The position numbers and the translations under genes are program-made. A DNA stretch of 21,031 nucleotides from Hymenopellis radicata (taxonomy: Eukaryota; Basidiomycota; Agaricomycetes; Agaricales; Physalacriaceae): positions 1 through 21,031 of the forward strand of contig JADNRX010000830.1 of assembly GCA_015501595.1 (NCBI GenBank), in the 5' to 3' direction. Shown in pieces: positions 1 through 11,199 of the stretch. Below the pieces are notes generated by a model that was not told the DNA's origin, did no database searches, and saw only the letters and a program-made list of their open reading frames with translations. Numbering within the stretch: position 1 is the stretch's first letter; every line of letters starts with the position of its first letter.

Positions 1-1114
1 AATACCTGCACTATGTTCCGCAAGTATTCTGATTATGACCGTTGCAGATCAGCAAGTGTTACTTCGGCACGGCAATTGCCGACCCAGCTTCATGTCATAC
101 CACCGCCTTGACCACCAACAATGCGGCATGCCTTACAGGCCGGCTACTCCCCCCCAATGACGGCCTTTCAGACATCGAAAAAATAACAGAAAGGACTTCG
201 ACGATATACCGTGATCAAGAGGGAATCCAAGGACCTTTGCATACACAGGGAGCTTCACGGTGTGGGTGACGCGTTCTGAGCAAGCTGCCACTGACCATTG
301 GTTTCAACCGTACTTAGTGTCCTTTAAAGCTCGCGTCGGATTCGCTAGTCTGTGGACTTCCTCGATTGACCTCTTCGCCCTTGCTGCGCGCTTACCTATG
401 CCTTTCGCCAACATTGTCTACCACGAAGCTACCTGCTTGAACTTGCGGACTATCTTGCTGTGGCAGAAAAGTATCAATACAGCGTGCAATTCAAGGAGGT
501 CGAGCGGAAAAAATACGACTGGAGCAGCATCATCGTCATTGTTTCTGAGCCAAACCGGACGTTTATACAGTATTGCTCGGTAAAACGCTTAGAACATAAG
601 ACGCTCGTTGTTCAGTTTGCTTGGGGGCGTAGTCAGAACGAGAATGGGCGACTACCGCTAAAGGTGCCGGGTTAAAAGCGCTTCGACCATAGGCCCCGGA
701 ACTTACCTGGTCGCTCAGACTCGCTTTGGGACTAGCTAGGCCCACAATCACACGGTTCACCCAGAATTGGTTATTAGGGTTCGTGTCCTACGGATATTCG
801 GTTCGTGTCCTATTCAATCGAAAAGTTCCCTCTGCCTCGTGGATTTGTTCTCACTGTTGCATCAGGCTGCGAGCGTGCTTGATATGCGTCCTGCCTCATA
901 CTGGCGATTGACTGGCTCCGCGTATTCAATCGGCAACCGTATCAGATTCTTAATGACTCCCTAGGACTTCTCGAGATGATCACTATTGTGATGGACGCCC
1001 AGCTAGAATGCAGCTTACGGTCCTTTGTTTTTAGCGTCGTACCATTTACCTGTACCCGCCTTTCGACGAGTATCTTAAAGAACGTGCAGAGCACTTTACT
1101 TGTTCCAGTCCATC
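1..1114. other. No convincing gene; intergenic or decayed sequence
   Basis: Short open frames occur on both strands, but none forms a recognisable protein or joins another through good splice sites. Around 421-560 the plus strand reads a helical-looking stretch (LLELADYLAVAEKYQYS), broken upstream by a stop. It faintly recalls the C-terminal part of BTB/POZ domains, but is too short to call. A 13-bp direct repeat lies at 778-790 and 800-812. The stretch just upstream of 1115 should hold the promoter of the following membrane-protein gene; no clear TATA box was seen. Confidence 0.5.
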
Positions 1115-2200
1115 ATGTCCTCGATTCTTGAGGAATTCGGCTTGACCGAGGCGGACGCTCGATATATCTTTCAAACCCAACTGTACACCGATATCCTCTT
1201 CATCTTCTGCCATGCCATCCACACATGTGTTTTCTTCGTCGCTTTGTATCATACTGGTAAGGTTTTTCACCACAAACACTCCGCCACATCGTCGTTGAGT
1301 ATCCTTCTACAGCCAAGAATGGCTTCAACCGGCAAGGCATCGTCTTCGTCGGCATCATCACCTTCCTATGTGCTCCGAAAGCGTCATTGTAGGCCTAGAG
1401 TGGACGTTCCTCAACAATCTGTTCATTGTACATGGCGCCACACTGGACTCGAAACTACAGTATGCGCTTTCGAACCGGTTCCCGGACGTCTTACGATCGA
1501 TGTTCTCCGCGGTTTGGATGTCATCTTGGCCGACATGGTTCTGGTGAGTCCGGGAGTGGCCTCTCTTTGAGTCGGTGCTGACTCCGTCGATTAGATCTGG
1601 CGCTGCTGGGTGCTGTATGGGCGTAACTGGAAGGTCGTATCTGTACTCAGTCTCTTCTTAATCGCTGAGACGAGTGCGTTATTCGATTCATCCCTTGCTC
1701 TAAGCCATCTCATTCGTTCCGCAGCTAGTTTTGCCATGATCCTTGCCGCCGTCTCGGCTTCCACTGTGTCCGAGACCACCATTAGCATGACCAACTGGGT
1801 CCTTGCGTATTACGCCCTGACCGTGGCCACAAACAGCCTCTCCACATTCCTGATCATATCTCGCATCGTCCGATTCAGCAATGCAGTAAACATCAGTCTC
1901 AAGACGTATCGGGGTCTTGTCGAAATCCTCGTTGAATCGGCCTTGTTGTATTCGGCTATCTATATATGCCTCATCATTCTATACGCGTACGAGTTCTACT
2001 CCGATGTGGTGTTTATGGGCATGTATGCCTATACCCAGGTGATGTCGTGCAGTATCACGGTAAGCGTGGTCTTCCGGCGCCTCCCATATCATGTTCTCAA
2101 GACTAATCCCATTTTATAGGTATCGCGCCTACCCTTATCATCGCCCGCGTGATGGCTGGACAATCGCGCCCAAACTGCCGGGCTGCTGCTCCCGCGACCT
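1115..2200 (+). pseudogene. Frame-broken seven-helix membrane protein, unnamed basidiomycete family
   Basis: Recognisable pieces, in order: an N-terminal exon from ATG 1115 with one hydrophobic helix (ending YHT at about 1257); intron 1258-1312; a second helix (VFVGIITFLC); a third segment (GLEWTFLNNLFIVHG); then ILADMVL joined across intron 1544-1594 to the family motif IWRCWVLYGRNW. After a likely 51-nt in-frame intron (1671-1721) come further helices, then intron 2060-2119 and GIAPTLIIARVMAGQSRPN. The order resembles the intact gene at 9399-10672. Reading needs three frame changes, near 1370, near 1490 and at the 2120 splice, each equivalent to one missing base. The reader therefore meets stops, e.g. 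TAG soon after 1385. A decayed gene is the simplest reading; assembly indels are the alternative. The 3' end is uncertain. Molecular function is unknown. Confidence 0.6.
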
Positions 2201-2393
2201 TGATCTCATGCACAGAAGATTTTATTTTATTTAGGTCTTTGTCGCTTGCTGAGCCGAAGTTCATTCGACTTGACATTCTGAGGCTTCCCCACCGACATCA
2301 CATTTTCGATCTTGTGACTGAGAAAATGCGCCACACAGTGGACGAAGAAAGGGGCTGTCACGTGCAAGCAGGTCACCCAGAGAAACATAAACT

Positions 2394-2399
2394 TTTATT
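2394..2399 (-). terminator. Candidate polyadenylation signal AATAAA for the hydrolase gene
   Basis: On the minus strand AATAAA lies about 40 nt after the stop codon of the epoxide-hydrolase-like gene (stop at 2437-2439). Position and sequence fit a eukaryotic poly(A) signal. Fungal poly(A) signals are loose, so this is a candidate only. Confidence 0.4.
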
Positions 2400-2436
2400 T
2401 GTGTGTCGGCGTTCAGTCAAACTAAATGGTTAAGCG

Positions 2437-3692
2437 TCACAGGACAGCACTCTCAAGCCATTCCAACAAATCCTTATTGACCTCGTCTGCCTGTTGTATC
2501 ATGACCCAATGTCCCGCGTCGTAGTCTTGGAACGTAAAGTCCGGAGCGTGCTGAAAGAGCGATGCGCGAGACGTTGCAGCGATGCAGACGTAGTCCCGGA
2601 GAGCACCTCCGAAGAACACCGGCTTGGTGATGTTGGCGTTGGCAGCTGGTATATCTACCGGCATCCGTGAGCGAGTTGAAAAAAGGGCCCACATTCGAAC
2701 ATACCTTGACCATCCTTCATGTCAATGTCGGATGTCACGATCTTGTACCAATTCAGCGAGGGAGTGATGCCCGACGCAAGGAATGCCAATTTAGTGGTAT
2801 CATATTCCTAGGGCTTCTAAGTACTTTCATGCATGACACGTTTGGATGGCAAAACATTACCTCTTGTGATAGCCAGAACTCTGTGGTGGAGTTGGCTTCC
2901 AACCACGCTTGGAGCACCCCAGGAGGAGACCAGTGGGGAATCGTCAGCCGCGTATCTGTGGCGTAGCCCAGCGAGAAGAACGAGTCGATGTGGTCTTTTA
3001 TAATTTGAGCAGCGCCGTCTTGGGAGAAAAAGGCCCAGTATCCCCAAGGGTTGTACCCAACCGCTGCCTCAGACTACACGACATTTTGAGTCCATAGACG
3101 CCAAATACAAACAAAAATGCGTACTGATGCCTCAAATTCTTCATAAACGAACCCGGGAGGAACGAGATAGCCAACTGCATAGAATGCAAATGCAAGGAAA
3201 CGATCTGGAAAGTAATTGGCCAACCGACTAGTTGGCTTAGATCCCCTAGTAGAAAGGAAAGGAGATCAGGTTCTAGCCACTGGCGTTAGGTAGGAAGAAC
3301 ACCAACCAATCATGTCCAATGGCAACAACCCTCTCCGCATCCTCGTGGTCCAATATCTCGACAAGATCCTTCGTGATGAGACTGCTTTTATACGCCTCTA
3401 CATCCTCAGGCTTGCCCGTCCCACCATACCCCAACATGTCAGGTACGACCAGTCCATATCCTTGAGCGGAGAAGAATTGAATTTGATACCGCCAGTCATA
3501 CGACGAGCTCGGGAAGCCATGAAGGAAGAGCAGGTACGGTTTTGTCTCATCCTGAGGGGAGGAAAAGTAGTAGTGGTAGTTGATACCGCGCGAAACATTC
3601 AAGTCCTTGTAAAAGGCGGGGTCCACGGAAGGAGAAGAGAGGACGCCACAAAACAAGGCTAGTAAGGGAATGAAGATGTGCAGGACAGCCAT
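2437..3692 (-). CDS. Secreted epoxide-hydrolase-like alpha/beta hydrolase, 346 aa
   Basis: Five exons splice cleanly: 3692-3307, 3245-3125, 3073-2861, 2807-2705 and 2654-2437. The product is 346 aa and begins with a hydrophobic signal-like segment (residues 1-19). The alpha/beta-hydrolase landmarks are in order: the oxyanion motif HGFP (58-61), the nucleophile elbow GHDWG with Asp128, cap-domain tyrosines in GYW (Y181) and NWY (Y261), the acid in RDYVC (Asp295) and the base in AGHW (His323). Asp as nucleophile and two cap tyrosines are the signature of soluble-type epoxide hydrolases, which add water to epoxides through an alkyl-enzyme ester. The signal segment suggests entry into the secretory pathway (inference). 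A haloalkane dehalogenase fits less well because of the cap tyrosines. It is transcribed divergently from the F-box gene. Natural substrate unknown. Confidence 0.88.
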
Positions 3693-4538
3693 CGTCGCAT
3701 CCTGTCGACATTACTCTTCCGACGTCCTTTTGTAGATCGTTCGGATGAATTAGCTCGGGTCGCTCGGATACAGCGGTAGTGCGGACGTTACGAGAACGAA
3801 GCTCGAGTCACTGGTTGCTTAAGCGAATTGTAAGCGAAGCGGGCATCTCTTCGCCTGGCCGAACTTCAAGAAGGGAACGTTTGTGGGTGCAGAACTGCTC
3901 AGCGTAGGAGTTAACATGGTAATGCGCAGAAGTAGAGGGTCCATTAGGGTGATTGTGGGAGAGAAGCCTCAGCAGTCTGCCTTCTTTGACATCGTTCGAA
4001 CACAAAGCGTTGACTTGGCGGTCAGATACGAATCTTGTTGCTGACACACTCGTGGCCAACTCGTGGCTCATGCGACCATCCGGCCTGCTTCAGCAAATCG
4101 CCGCAGTGCTCAAGTAATCATCGCAGAACCCACAGCTCCTTTGCGTCCTCTGGCATCCAGGTTCACCATGTACGGTACCGGTTTCGACAAGCAGGCCCAG
4201 TGAAACTGACATGACTACAACATCCGCTGCTCCGCTTTTCCGTCTGGTTATGCAGGAGGAATCACAGCTGAGCTTGAAACCTGAAAACTATCGGGCATGT
4301 ACGGTTCAAAATCTTACTCTCCCCAGCCGACTTCTTCGTCTCAGGACGCACGGATCGATCGGGATCCAGTTTGACGACCACGTGTAGGCACACGCTTTTG
4401 CCTTCCAACGGTCAACAACAACAGCCTGAGATTTATACAAAGGCCACCACGATCCGATTACTCTTCAAGGACGTAGAGGTGTAGTATGTATACCCAATAC
4501 TTTTTTTGGCTGGCATCTGAAAACGAGAACAGAGTACA
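3693..4538. other. Intergenic region between divergent hydrolase and F-box genes
   Basis: No supported gene is visible. A minus-strand open frame at 3808-4071 (87 codons) has no recognisable domain and no splice partners. A 10-bp word, CATGTACGGT, occurs at about 4168 and 4297. Because the flanking genes point away from each other, this stretch should contain both promoters; no strong TATA box was found. Confidence 0.5.
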
Positions 4539-6006
4539 ATGTCCGACAATGCCCTCCCTTCTACATGTACAAGCTCTGTGACAGACCTTCGCAATGTTGT
4601 CGCTTGTCCCGTAGAGATGCTTGACACTGTCTCCGACGCGTCGCTAAATGTAGGGTCCAATCGTGCGGACGCACAGTCCGTCCTTCCTCCCATTCATTCC
4701 GTGTCCAGCGAGATCCTACACGAGATTTTCATCTACTGCGTACCATCTCGGTTTACCTCCAGCGAGATGTTAGCAGATATTGATTCGCTTAATGCTCATG
4801 TCGCACCGTGGACTCTTATACGTGTCTGTCATGGCTGGAGGGAGCTCGTCATCTCGTCTCCCCTTCTGTGGACGTTCTTCGCGTTGGACACCGATTCGCA
4901 CCCTCAGAATATCAGCCCCAGCAATGTGCGCAAAGGACGTGTCTCTACCTGGAGCGGTCCAGAAGCCTGTCCTTGTCGATTCTTATCGTTGATCCCATGG
5001 GACGAACGCCGAATCATCCCGTGCTACCTGTCTTAAGACACGCCATGTCACGTTGCACACGTTTAACGACAGACTCGTCTACTGTCTTCCTGCAAGCGTT
5101 GTCGGGGACTGTTTTCTCCAGCCTCAGTCTTCTTGAAGTGAACAGTGTTTCTTTCAGCTATCGAAAAGTGCCTGTCGATACGTTCAACACCGTCAGTGCG
5201 CCTAAATTGCAGACGGTGTTTTGTCTCGATCCTCGGTGGCAAAGCATGAAGTTGGTCTCCATACCATGGTCTCAGGTGACCACGGTCTACACGCTTCCTA
5301 TCTTCGACGACGTTGACCTCCAGTGGCTTCGGGAGATTCCACATGTTACAGAGCTTGGAGTTACTATTCTCCGATCATCATTCATTCCCCCCGGCACTGT
5401 TATCTCCCTTCCCGAACTCGACGAGCTCACCTTAACGGAAGATGTAGGCATTGTAGGTGCGGGATCCGGCTACTTGAAGGAGTTCATGTCGGCTCTAGTG
5501 CTCGACGCCCTTTCCTTCCTCCGACTCCGATATCTCGCGTCAACGCGTCTGCTTTTCCCCAGCCTCACGGCCGGACTCGCAGAGAGGCTGAAAATGCTGG
5601 CCATTAAATGTACGACACATGGTCATTCCGATAACATCCGGAATCTTCTTGAATTCATCTCCACTGTTCACAGCTCACCGATCTTGCCCTAGCGGATAAT
5701 CCGCTCGAGGCAGCGTTTGTTACCGGGTTACGGTATTCATCCATGAGTCCAATACTTCCCCATCTTCGGGTCCTCGACATTTCACTGTGCCTCAATCCGC
5801 CAAACGATGTATCGCCGCTTTTAGATATGTTGGAGTCTAGGTGCCCGAGCGTCTCAGAAGATGCTTCGATCAGCATGATACCGCCGGCTGACGAGCAGGA
5901 TGGATGTTTGGATTCTTTGTGCGTACCGCCCTGGCTATATTTCCAGAAGGATAGCCGTTGGGAGGCCATCAAGGTTCTGAAGAACATTTATGTAGAATTG
6001 AGATGA
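4539..6006 (+). pseudogene. Frame-broken F-box protein gene with leucine-rich-like C-terminal part
   Basis: The ATG at 4539 opens about 55 polar residues, then an F-box-like segment (LPPIHSVSSEILHEIFIYC ... CHGWRELVISSPLLW). This is the arrangement of the expanded basidiomycete F-box family, whose members link Skp1/cullin ubiquitin ligases to substrates. The family-typical continuation LYLERSRSLSLSILIVDP appears in a different frame from about 4940, followed by leucine-rich-like text. That frame stops at 5690-5692. The rest (LTDLALADNPLEAAF ... VLDISLCL ... LKNIYVELR, stop at 6004-6006) is in the third frame. Each change equals one missing base, and no intron of plausible length explains either. 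The first break lies near a CCCC run (about 4916-4920), the second near 5670. Probably a recent pseudogene; assembly error is possible. The substrate of the intact ancestor is unknown. Confidence 0.62.
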
Positions 6007-6009
6007 CTT

Positions 6010-6484
6010 TCTTTGCATGTACCGTACCTCTACGCGTCGCTTTAATACGCGTTCTGATGTTATCCCTCGAAGTCGCGGAAGCGTTTCATTTGTTCATTCG
6101 TTCATGAAGTCAGTTATTCTTGCACCCAGAGAGTAACACCTACGGCTCCGACGCCCTGCTTCTGGTTTTAATTTGTCTCCCAGTGTTCAAGATAGCGGCA
6201 GTGTTCAAGATAGCGGCAGTGTCTACTGAAAGAAACAAACCATGAGGCCAACTAGCTCACGAGCTCTCAAGACTATGCTGTGTTCCTCTCCTTGTTCGCG
6301 AGCAGAACGGTCGACACGTCAAGCCTGCCTGCGATTGCTCCCTCCGTTCATAGGGTTGCGAGTCACATTCTAGCCAGCAAGTCGAGAGCATAGTAGTCGA
6401 ACGTTAGAATCATCGAGACCGGACGAGCTGTTCGTCCAAAATATTAGCGCGTCATTACATGAATATGAAGAGTGCGAAAACTAG
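6010..6484. other. Intergenic region between convergent F-box and permease genes
   Basis: No gene seen. It holds the 3' ends of two converging genes and one tandem duplication (6181-6222). No AATAAA was recognised for either gene. Confidence 0.5.
6181..6222. repeat. 18-bp tandem duplication, 2.3 copies
   Basis: The unit CAGTGTTCAAGATAGCGG occupies 6181-6198 and 6199-6216 without mismatch, and CAGTGT follows at 6217-6222. This looks like a replication-slippage duplication. It lies between two converging genes and overlaps no supported exon. Confidence 0.9.
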
Positions 6485-8629
6485 CTATTCCGTTCTCTTA
6501 CTGTTCTTGCTATCCTTCTCGTCATCCGTAACATACTCCGCTGTCTCCAGCTCCCGAATCGTCTCAACAGGTCCTGTGAACCAATATCTGCCTCCATATC
6601 TTGGGAAGAAGTAATAGCACAGCGACAGTGCTACCACTCCCCCGACCACCACGATTGTATAATTCATACTCTCGGATGTTGGATCTGGCACGGCTGGGAA
6701 GAGGAACACGACTATCATGAAGATCATGTACGCCGATGCTATGAAAGCTATAGGTGCGCTCTAGACTTTGAATTAGACAGGATGAACGAGAGACTTAAAC
6801 CGGGACACGTACAAGGAGTCCTAAATTGAACGGTCCAGGTGTGAACTTCGAGCCTCCTACCCATCTCGCAACGATGGGAGTCACAAAACCAATGTATTGA
6901 CACACAACGGACATCGTGAAGACTGCGGTTATCGCCAACGGACCAGCAAACGATATCAATGCGAGAAGGAGAGAAAGGGTGGCAAGGAAGATGACAGCAT
7001 GTACTGGCGTTTTTGTCTGTGGATTGATGTTGTACAGAAGGCGTGATAGAGGCAGTGCGTTGTCCCGCGAGAATGCGAAGACTTGTCGTGAACCAGCAAT
7101 CAACTAACGGGAGGTAAGTCTGTCAAATATTTGAGGGTGAGGTGTTTGTTACTAACATAGTCCATGCCAGTCATCCATAAGGTGATGATCATGAATGCCC
7201 AAATTACGAGCGTTCCAGCTTTGCCTACACTGTTGAATACAATCTTGGACACGGTTAGCTCAGTTGAGAGCTTTGAATCAGAATACTTACAGTAGCCATT
7301 GGTTGGCCGATGGGGTTTCCAATAACGGACGCCAGATCGTCTCCGATGTAGAAGGCGAGAACGATGTTGACGACTGAATGAACATTGAATTTTGACCAAG
7401 GAAAAAGACAACCGACGTACTCCAACCAAGCGTGGTGCTAACCAGGACTGTGCTCATAATAGCGAAGGGGACAGCCGTCGGTGCATTCCGCGCTTCTTCA
7501 CTGATGTGCACACTTGTGTCAAAACCCGCTATGAAGAGTCATTTCAGAATACTCTATGAGGACAAGGAAGTTCTTACCGACTGTCCATGCTGGCGCGAGA
7601 AAACTCAAGATAAACGCGAAGCCATTCGGCCAACCAGAAGCTACACAGAACACTTCGATAGAAATACAAACTTCGAGTAGTTGACTTACTATTCTCGAAG
7701 TGGGTGAACGCGTACGACGGGGTATTGTGTAAGTTCGATGGTGTAGAAACCGGGAGAACAATGATAACGGCCAGGAATAGTCTGTACTCAGTCAGCAAAC
7801 GAAACTCACGCGATCAGACGGAAGCCCGCTAACTCACGCTAGATTGAGGAACATGTAGACATATTGCAGCCTTGCAATTATTTTCGTAGCCATGCTGGCG
7901 GCGATTGCATGCATAACCATGAGAGCGGCGTAAACACCACTAATCTCGATGAGTTTGGTGGAAGATGTGAGTGTAAACGACCTACTAGACCTGCGCATTA
8001 GTGGCCACGAATTGGCCGTCCGTCCCGATGTTTGCTGCTGCCATGATTTGCGTTGCAACACCCCAATCGACACTGGCCATGCCTGCGATATACGCGGCGG
8101 TGTTGACATCTGTATAAGCAGATCAATCAGGGCTAACGGTGATAGAGAGCATTGTGATGCGTACATCCAATCAACCATGAGAGCACCTTGCGATGCCTCG
8201 GCGACGAGAACTGGAAAGTCCAATAGTACAAGCCTCCCGCTGTAGGCGCCGCTGATCCCAGTTCCGCCATCGCGAGAGCCACGGTGATTAAGAAGCAGCT
8301 GCACGTAAACCACTAATAAAAGTTTTTCATCAGAATATCGTCGGATGACGAGGTATCGATATTACCCCCCAGACCATAGCACATGTGCCGCCATACGGAA
8401 TTGAGTAGAGTAAGACCGCCCTAAACAAAGGAAGATGATGATACCATTTTATGCGGCAACAGAAGCCACGGGCTTACGCGATCGACTGAACCACACCAAC
8501 AATCGTGAAACAAAGGCCAAACAATTCCAAGCGACCAAAGTCTCGCTTGAACTCCTGCTTGTACCCGAGGCGCGCCAAAAGGTCCTCGTCGTTGAAGGCT
8601 CCTCTTTCCACTTTGGCTGCGTTATCCAT
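6485..8629 (-). CDS. APC-family amino acid / GABA / polyamine-type permease, 526 aa
   Basis: Twelve exons splice without a frame break: 8629-8478, 8420-8366, 8312-8165, 8109-7991, 7944-7838, 7781-7690, 7640-7578, 7528-7421, 7373-7291, 7243-7157, 7103-6813 and 6760-6485. The 526-aa product is strongly hydrophobic, consistent with about 12 helices. It carries motifs of the fungal GABA-permease/choline-transporter branch of the APC superfamily: AELGSAAPTAGGLYYW (residues 85-100), GFDTSVHISEEARNAPTAVP (247-266) and AGSRQVFAFSRDNALP (341-356). Such proteins import amino acids, GABA or polyamines, usually by proton symport; the exact substrate cannot be read here. The ATG at 8629 was chosen over one 15 codons upstream because homologues begin with a short acidic tail. 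Exon 5 needs the AG just before 7944 rather than the next AG, to keep frame. Confidence 0.88.
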
Positions 8630-9398
8630 CGCTGCGTGAGAGGGAGACACGGTGAGGAAGGGTCGGCCAGCCAAGACGCAGCTGGATTATATTTCAGTTT
8701 CAGAGTGGCAGAAACTCAAGGGATGTGAACGCCTGTGACGGTAGTCCCACGATATAGAAAAGAAGTCCCTCAGCCACATGTCACCACCGAGGACACCTGT
8801 CAGGTTGGGCTACCCCCGGCTGGAGAAAATCAGGTTCAGGTTCCACCTGCTGAATGGCCTAGCCTTCATCCGTTGGGTGGCCGACGCTGCTGCGAGGGGA
8901 TATTGAGGGGATACACCTCGATATGAAGGGAGTTCGTCTCAAAAAAGGCCCCGAGTGATCGGCCTTCCTGTTTTGGTCGTCAACCGATCGTTTGTTCGAT
9001 TCTGTGTCCGGGCGGGATTCGCGGTAAGTGCCAGGCAGCGAAGCCTTGAGGGTAGCTTGACATCCACAATCATCAACGCGTCAACGTTCTCGAGTTTTAT
9101 GATGTCTGAGACTCTATGTACCCCCAGATTTACGGCACGTCTCCAGGTACAAGTTCACCCTCCCATTAACATCGAGCTCGCTGTGGCGTCAGGCTGTCAG
9201 GAACGAATGTAACTATTTTCGACCTCGACCACCGACCGCAGTCCGCACGTAAGTCCCGTAACGATGGATTCACTGTGTAAAGATGACCGAGATACGAATA
9301 AAGATAACATTGCTCGTGAAATACATGTCAACTTAGCCGATACAAAGCAATTACATTACACCTGGATACTACATAAAAGAACGAAGACCAAGAATCAT
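8630..9398. other. Intergenic region upstream of the permease; nothing coding recognised
   Basis: Plus-strand open frames here have no recognisable domains. A short GAGGGGATA word is repeated at about 8894 and 8905. The region should include the permease promoter (proximal to 8629) and the 3' untranslated region of the membrane protein ending at 9399. Confidence 0.45.
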
Positions 9399-10672
9399 CT
9401 ACATGGTCTCTTCGTTTTTTGCTTTCAGCGCACTCTCGTCAAACTCGACGACTCGTTCTGTACCAATTTTGTCGATAGGCTGCAAATTTATGCTAGCACT
9501 ATCGTCGTCACTGCGGTCTCGAGTGTCCCCTTCCGTAAACAGGCTCGTATGTGTCTGGATGTGAAGAGCTCCAGGCGTCCGTTTCGGCCTGGGTCTATTC
9601 GAGCCGCCGAATGTCACCGTGGTCAGAGTCTCCTGAGTGAAGGTTTCCTTGGTCCACACTTTTCCTTGTGCAACTCGGAATATAATGAGCAATGTTGAAA
9701 CGATCTGCGAAGGAAAGCATTAGTCGTTGCTTAAAGGCTAAAGGAAACATGTGAGCTTACCTGGATAGGTGATAGCGCCTGCAGGAAGAGTTGTGCCAGA
9801 GGATGGCCAAAGGCAAATGGAATAAGGAATAATAAAGAGAATGTGGAATAGATAGCAGCAGACTCGATGACAATCGCAGCGAGGGACGTATACTGCCGTC
9901 CTTGCGCCCCGCCCATGATCCTACTTATTCGGTTGCGATAGTAAGCTAGTCGCAGAGCGATGAGCAGTGTAACTAGGATATTGAGCGCAAGCGAGGTCGA
10001 GTAGTATGGGATGGTGTAGTTCACGCCGGAACTCTCCCATGGGGACTGCGAGGTGTGGCCGACCTGCTTCAAGAATAGGATACCGAGCACTAGGTGGCCT
10101 CAGTCTACTAGGCGCGGTGAAAGAGCGGAAGAGACTAACCGACGGATGCTAAGTATATCATGACTGGGACAGCAATGACGGCCAGTGCGGGCACATGCCC
10201 TCCGAGATACACCACATAGCATCTCCATACCTACATAAGCGATGTTGAATGAGAAAAGTAGATGATGGAGCCGCAAACGTACGTTGATAACGTCGCACAT
10301 CCAACTAAGAATTACCATACCGACATTGGCGAGCATGTCGATTGGGATGGAGAACATGATCTCTTCGTAGACGTTGGGGCCGCCTGGTATGTTCCTACCA
10401 TCGATGAACGACTCCTGTGTGAACTCGAAGAGCCCAGCGACATAAAGCGTCCCCAGAATGAAGATGGCGGTGATATAGATGATCAAGCCCGTGTTCCGTC
10501 TGGTGTTGGCACCCTTCCGCGCCGTGATGAGCTTGTGCATCAACATGAAGTAGAGGATGGCCTGTATCCCATACGCGACGGCGCCGAGGAACGCACCCTG
10601 CAGCCAGGTATGCTCCGCGAAGATCTCCTCGTCCGTCTCATCTGGGCGCCATTCCGGGGGGATGGGACTCAT
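9399..10672 (-). CDS. Seven-helix integral membrane protein, unnamed basidiomycete family, 371 aa
   Basis: Four exons join in frame: 10672-10283, 10230-10140, 10089-9761 and 9704-9399 (introns 47-56 nt). The protein has a short acidic N-terminal tail, about seven hydrophobic helices and a polar C-terminal tail of roughly 80 residues rich in Thr, Ser and charged residues. Landmarks of the family are RNIPGGPNVYEEIMFSIPID, WRCYVVY at 132-138 just after the first intron, SLAAIVIESAAIYS and LLIIFRVAQGKVW. I recognise this as a family repeated many times in Agaricomycete genomes. As far as I know it has no established function, and a sensor/receptor role is only a guess from topology. It shares its helix order with the broken gene at 1115-2200, but the two are distant in sequence. 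It lies head-to-head with the glutamine-synthetase-like gene, with the transposon between them. Confidence 0.85.
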
Positions 10673-11160
10673 GGCTAATGAGCGTAAGGGAAGGAGCGAA
10701 AGCTAAGAAGCTCGCACCCACAGCTGCTGCTATTAAAAACAGATTGATATGCGGCTGATTGAGTATTGACAGAAGGAAGCAGCCTTCAGCACCGGGTCCC
10801 ATCCATCAGTATCAATGGCCTTGACGAACAGGGAGTGGTGGTATTATTTGGCATATGGCTCCAGGCCCAGCGAATAGAAATCGGGCACAAGGGGGGTAGT
10901 CATCAAACACGTCGAGTTGTCCTGAACCTTCGGAGGACAGCCTGTAGAGTCGACACTAGATTCGGTGGTTTCCTTGTTCCGGGCTGGGAAAACTGATGGC
11001 GGACGCAGGCATCATGGGAGTACTTTTGTATTGAGATTCGAAATGAATATCAACTTGACAGACGTAGATTGAGAGGCGAGTGGATGTACTTACGAGATGC
11101 TTTGATATCCGAGGCATCGAGGACGTCGAGGTAGAATCTGGGAGGGGGAATAAAGGGATC
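10673..11160. other. Upstream region of the membrane-protein gene; possible minus-strand gene remnant
   Basis: No confident gene. On the minus strand a 44-nt exon-like piece (11137-11094; FYLDVLDASDIKAS) is bounded by a good acceptor (CCTCCCAG) and a good donor (GTAAGTAC). Near 10850-10900 the minus strand reads VPDFYSLGLEPYAK followed by a stop. These could be parts of one decayed or short gene that also includes sequence beyond the transposon (11674-11890). The protein family was not recognised. Confidence 0.25.
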
Positions 11161-11168
11161 GATGGTGC
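11161..11168. repeat. Left 8-bp target-site duplication GATGGTGC
   Basis: Identical to 11663-11670 and directly abutting the left inverted end of the transposon. The match stops exactly at 8 bp on both sides (C versus G outside, C versus T inside). Confidence 0.88.
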
Positions 11169-11199
11169 CAAGAGGCGTGCCCGATTCAGATCTCTGATA
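11169..11199 (+). repeat. Left terminal inverted repeat of the transposon, 31 bp
   Basis: Reads CAAGAGGCGTGCC at the tip and ends in CTCTGATA. It pairs with 11632-11662 in reverse complement with one mismatch. Confidence 0.88.

Noticed and set aside
778..812. 13-bp direct repeat GGTTCGTGTCCTA, 22-bp spacing
   Set aside because: Real, but too short and isolated to assign to an element or function.
1366..1390. A 23-nt GT...TAG segment that would restore the frame of the first membrane-protein gene if spliced
   Set aside because: Far shorter than any credible fungal intron, and it would delete family-like residues; a one-base loss is simpler.
3808..4071. An 87-codon minus-strand open frame upstream of the hydrolase
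   Set aside because: No recognisable domain, no splice partners and composition unlike its neighbours; kept as intergenic.
5610..5673. A 64-nt GT...CAG segment as an intron explaining the second F-box frame change
   Set aside because: It has plausible ends but gives the wrong frame, and its sequence is clearly coding (NLLEFISTVHSS).
8894..8924. Imperfect palindrome and GAGGGGATA repeat
   Set aside because: Short and unconnected to any gene start; likely chance.
9264..9698. A 144-codon plus-strand open frame
   Set aside because: It is antisense to the last exon of the membrane-protein gene, whose reading is supported by splice sites and family motifs.
10262..10678. A 138-codon plus-strand open frame
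   Set aside because: Antisense shadow of the first exon of the membrane-protein gene at 10672-10283.
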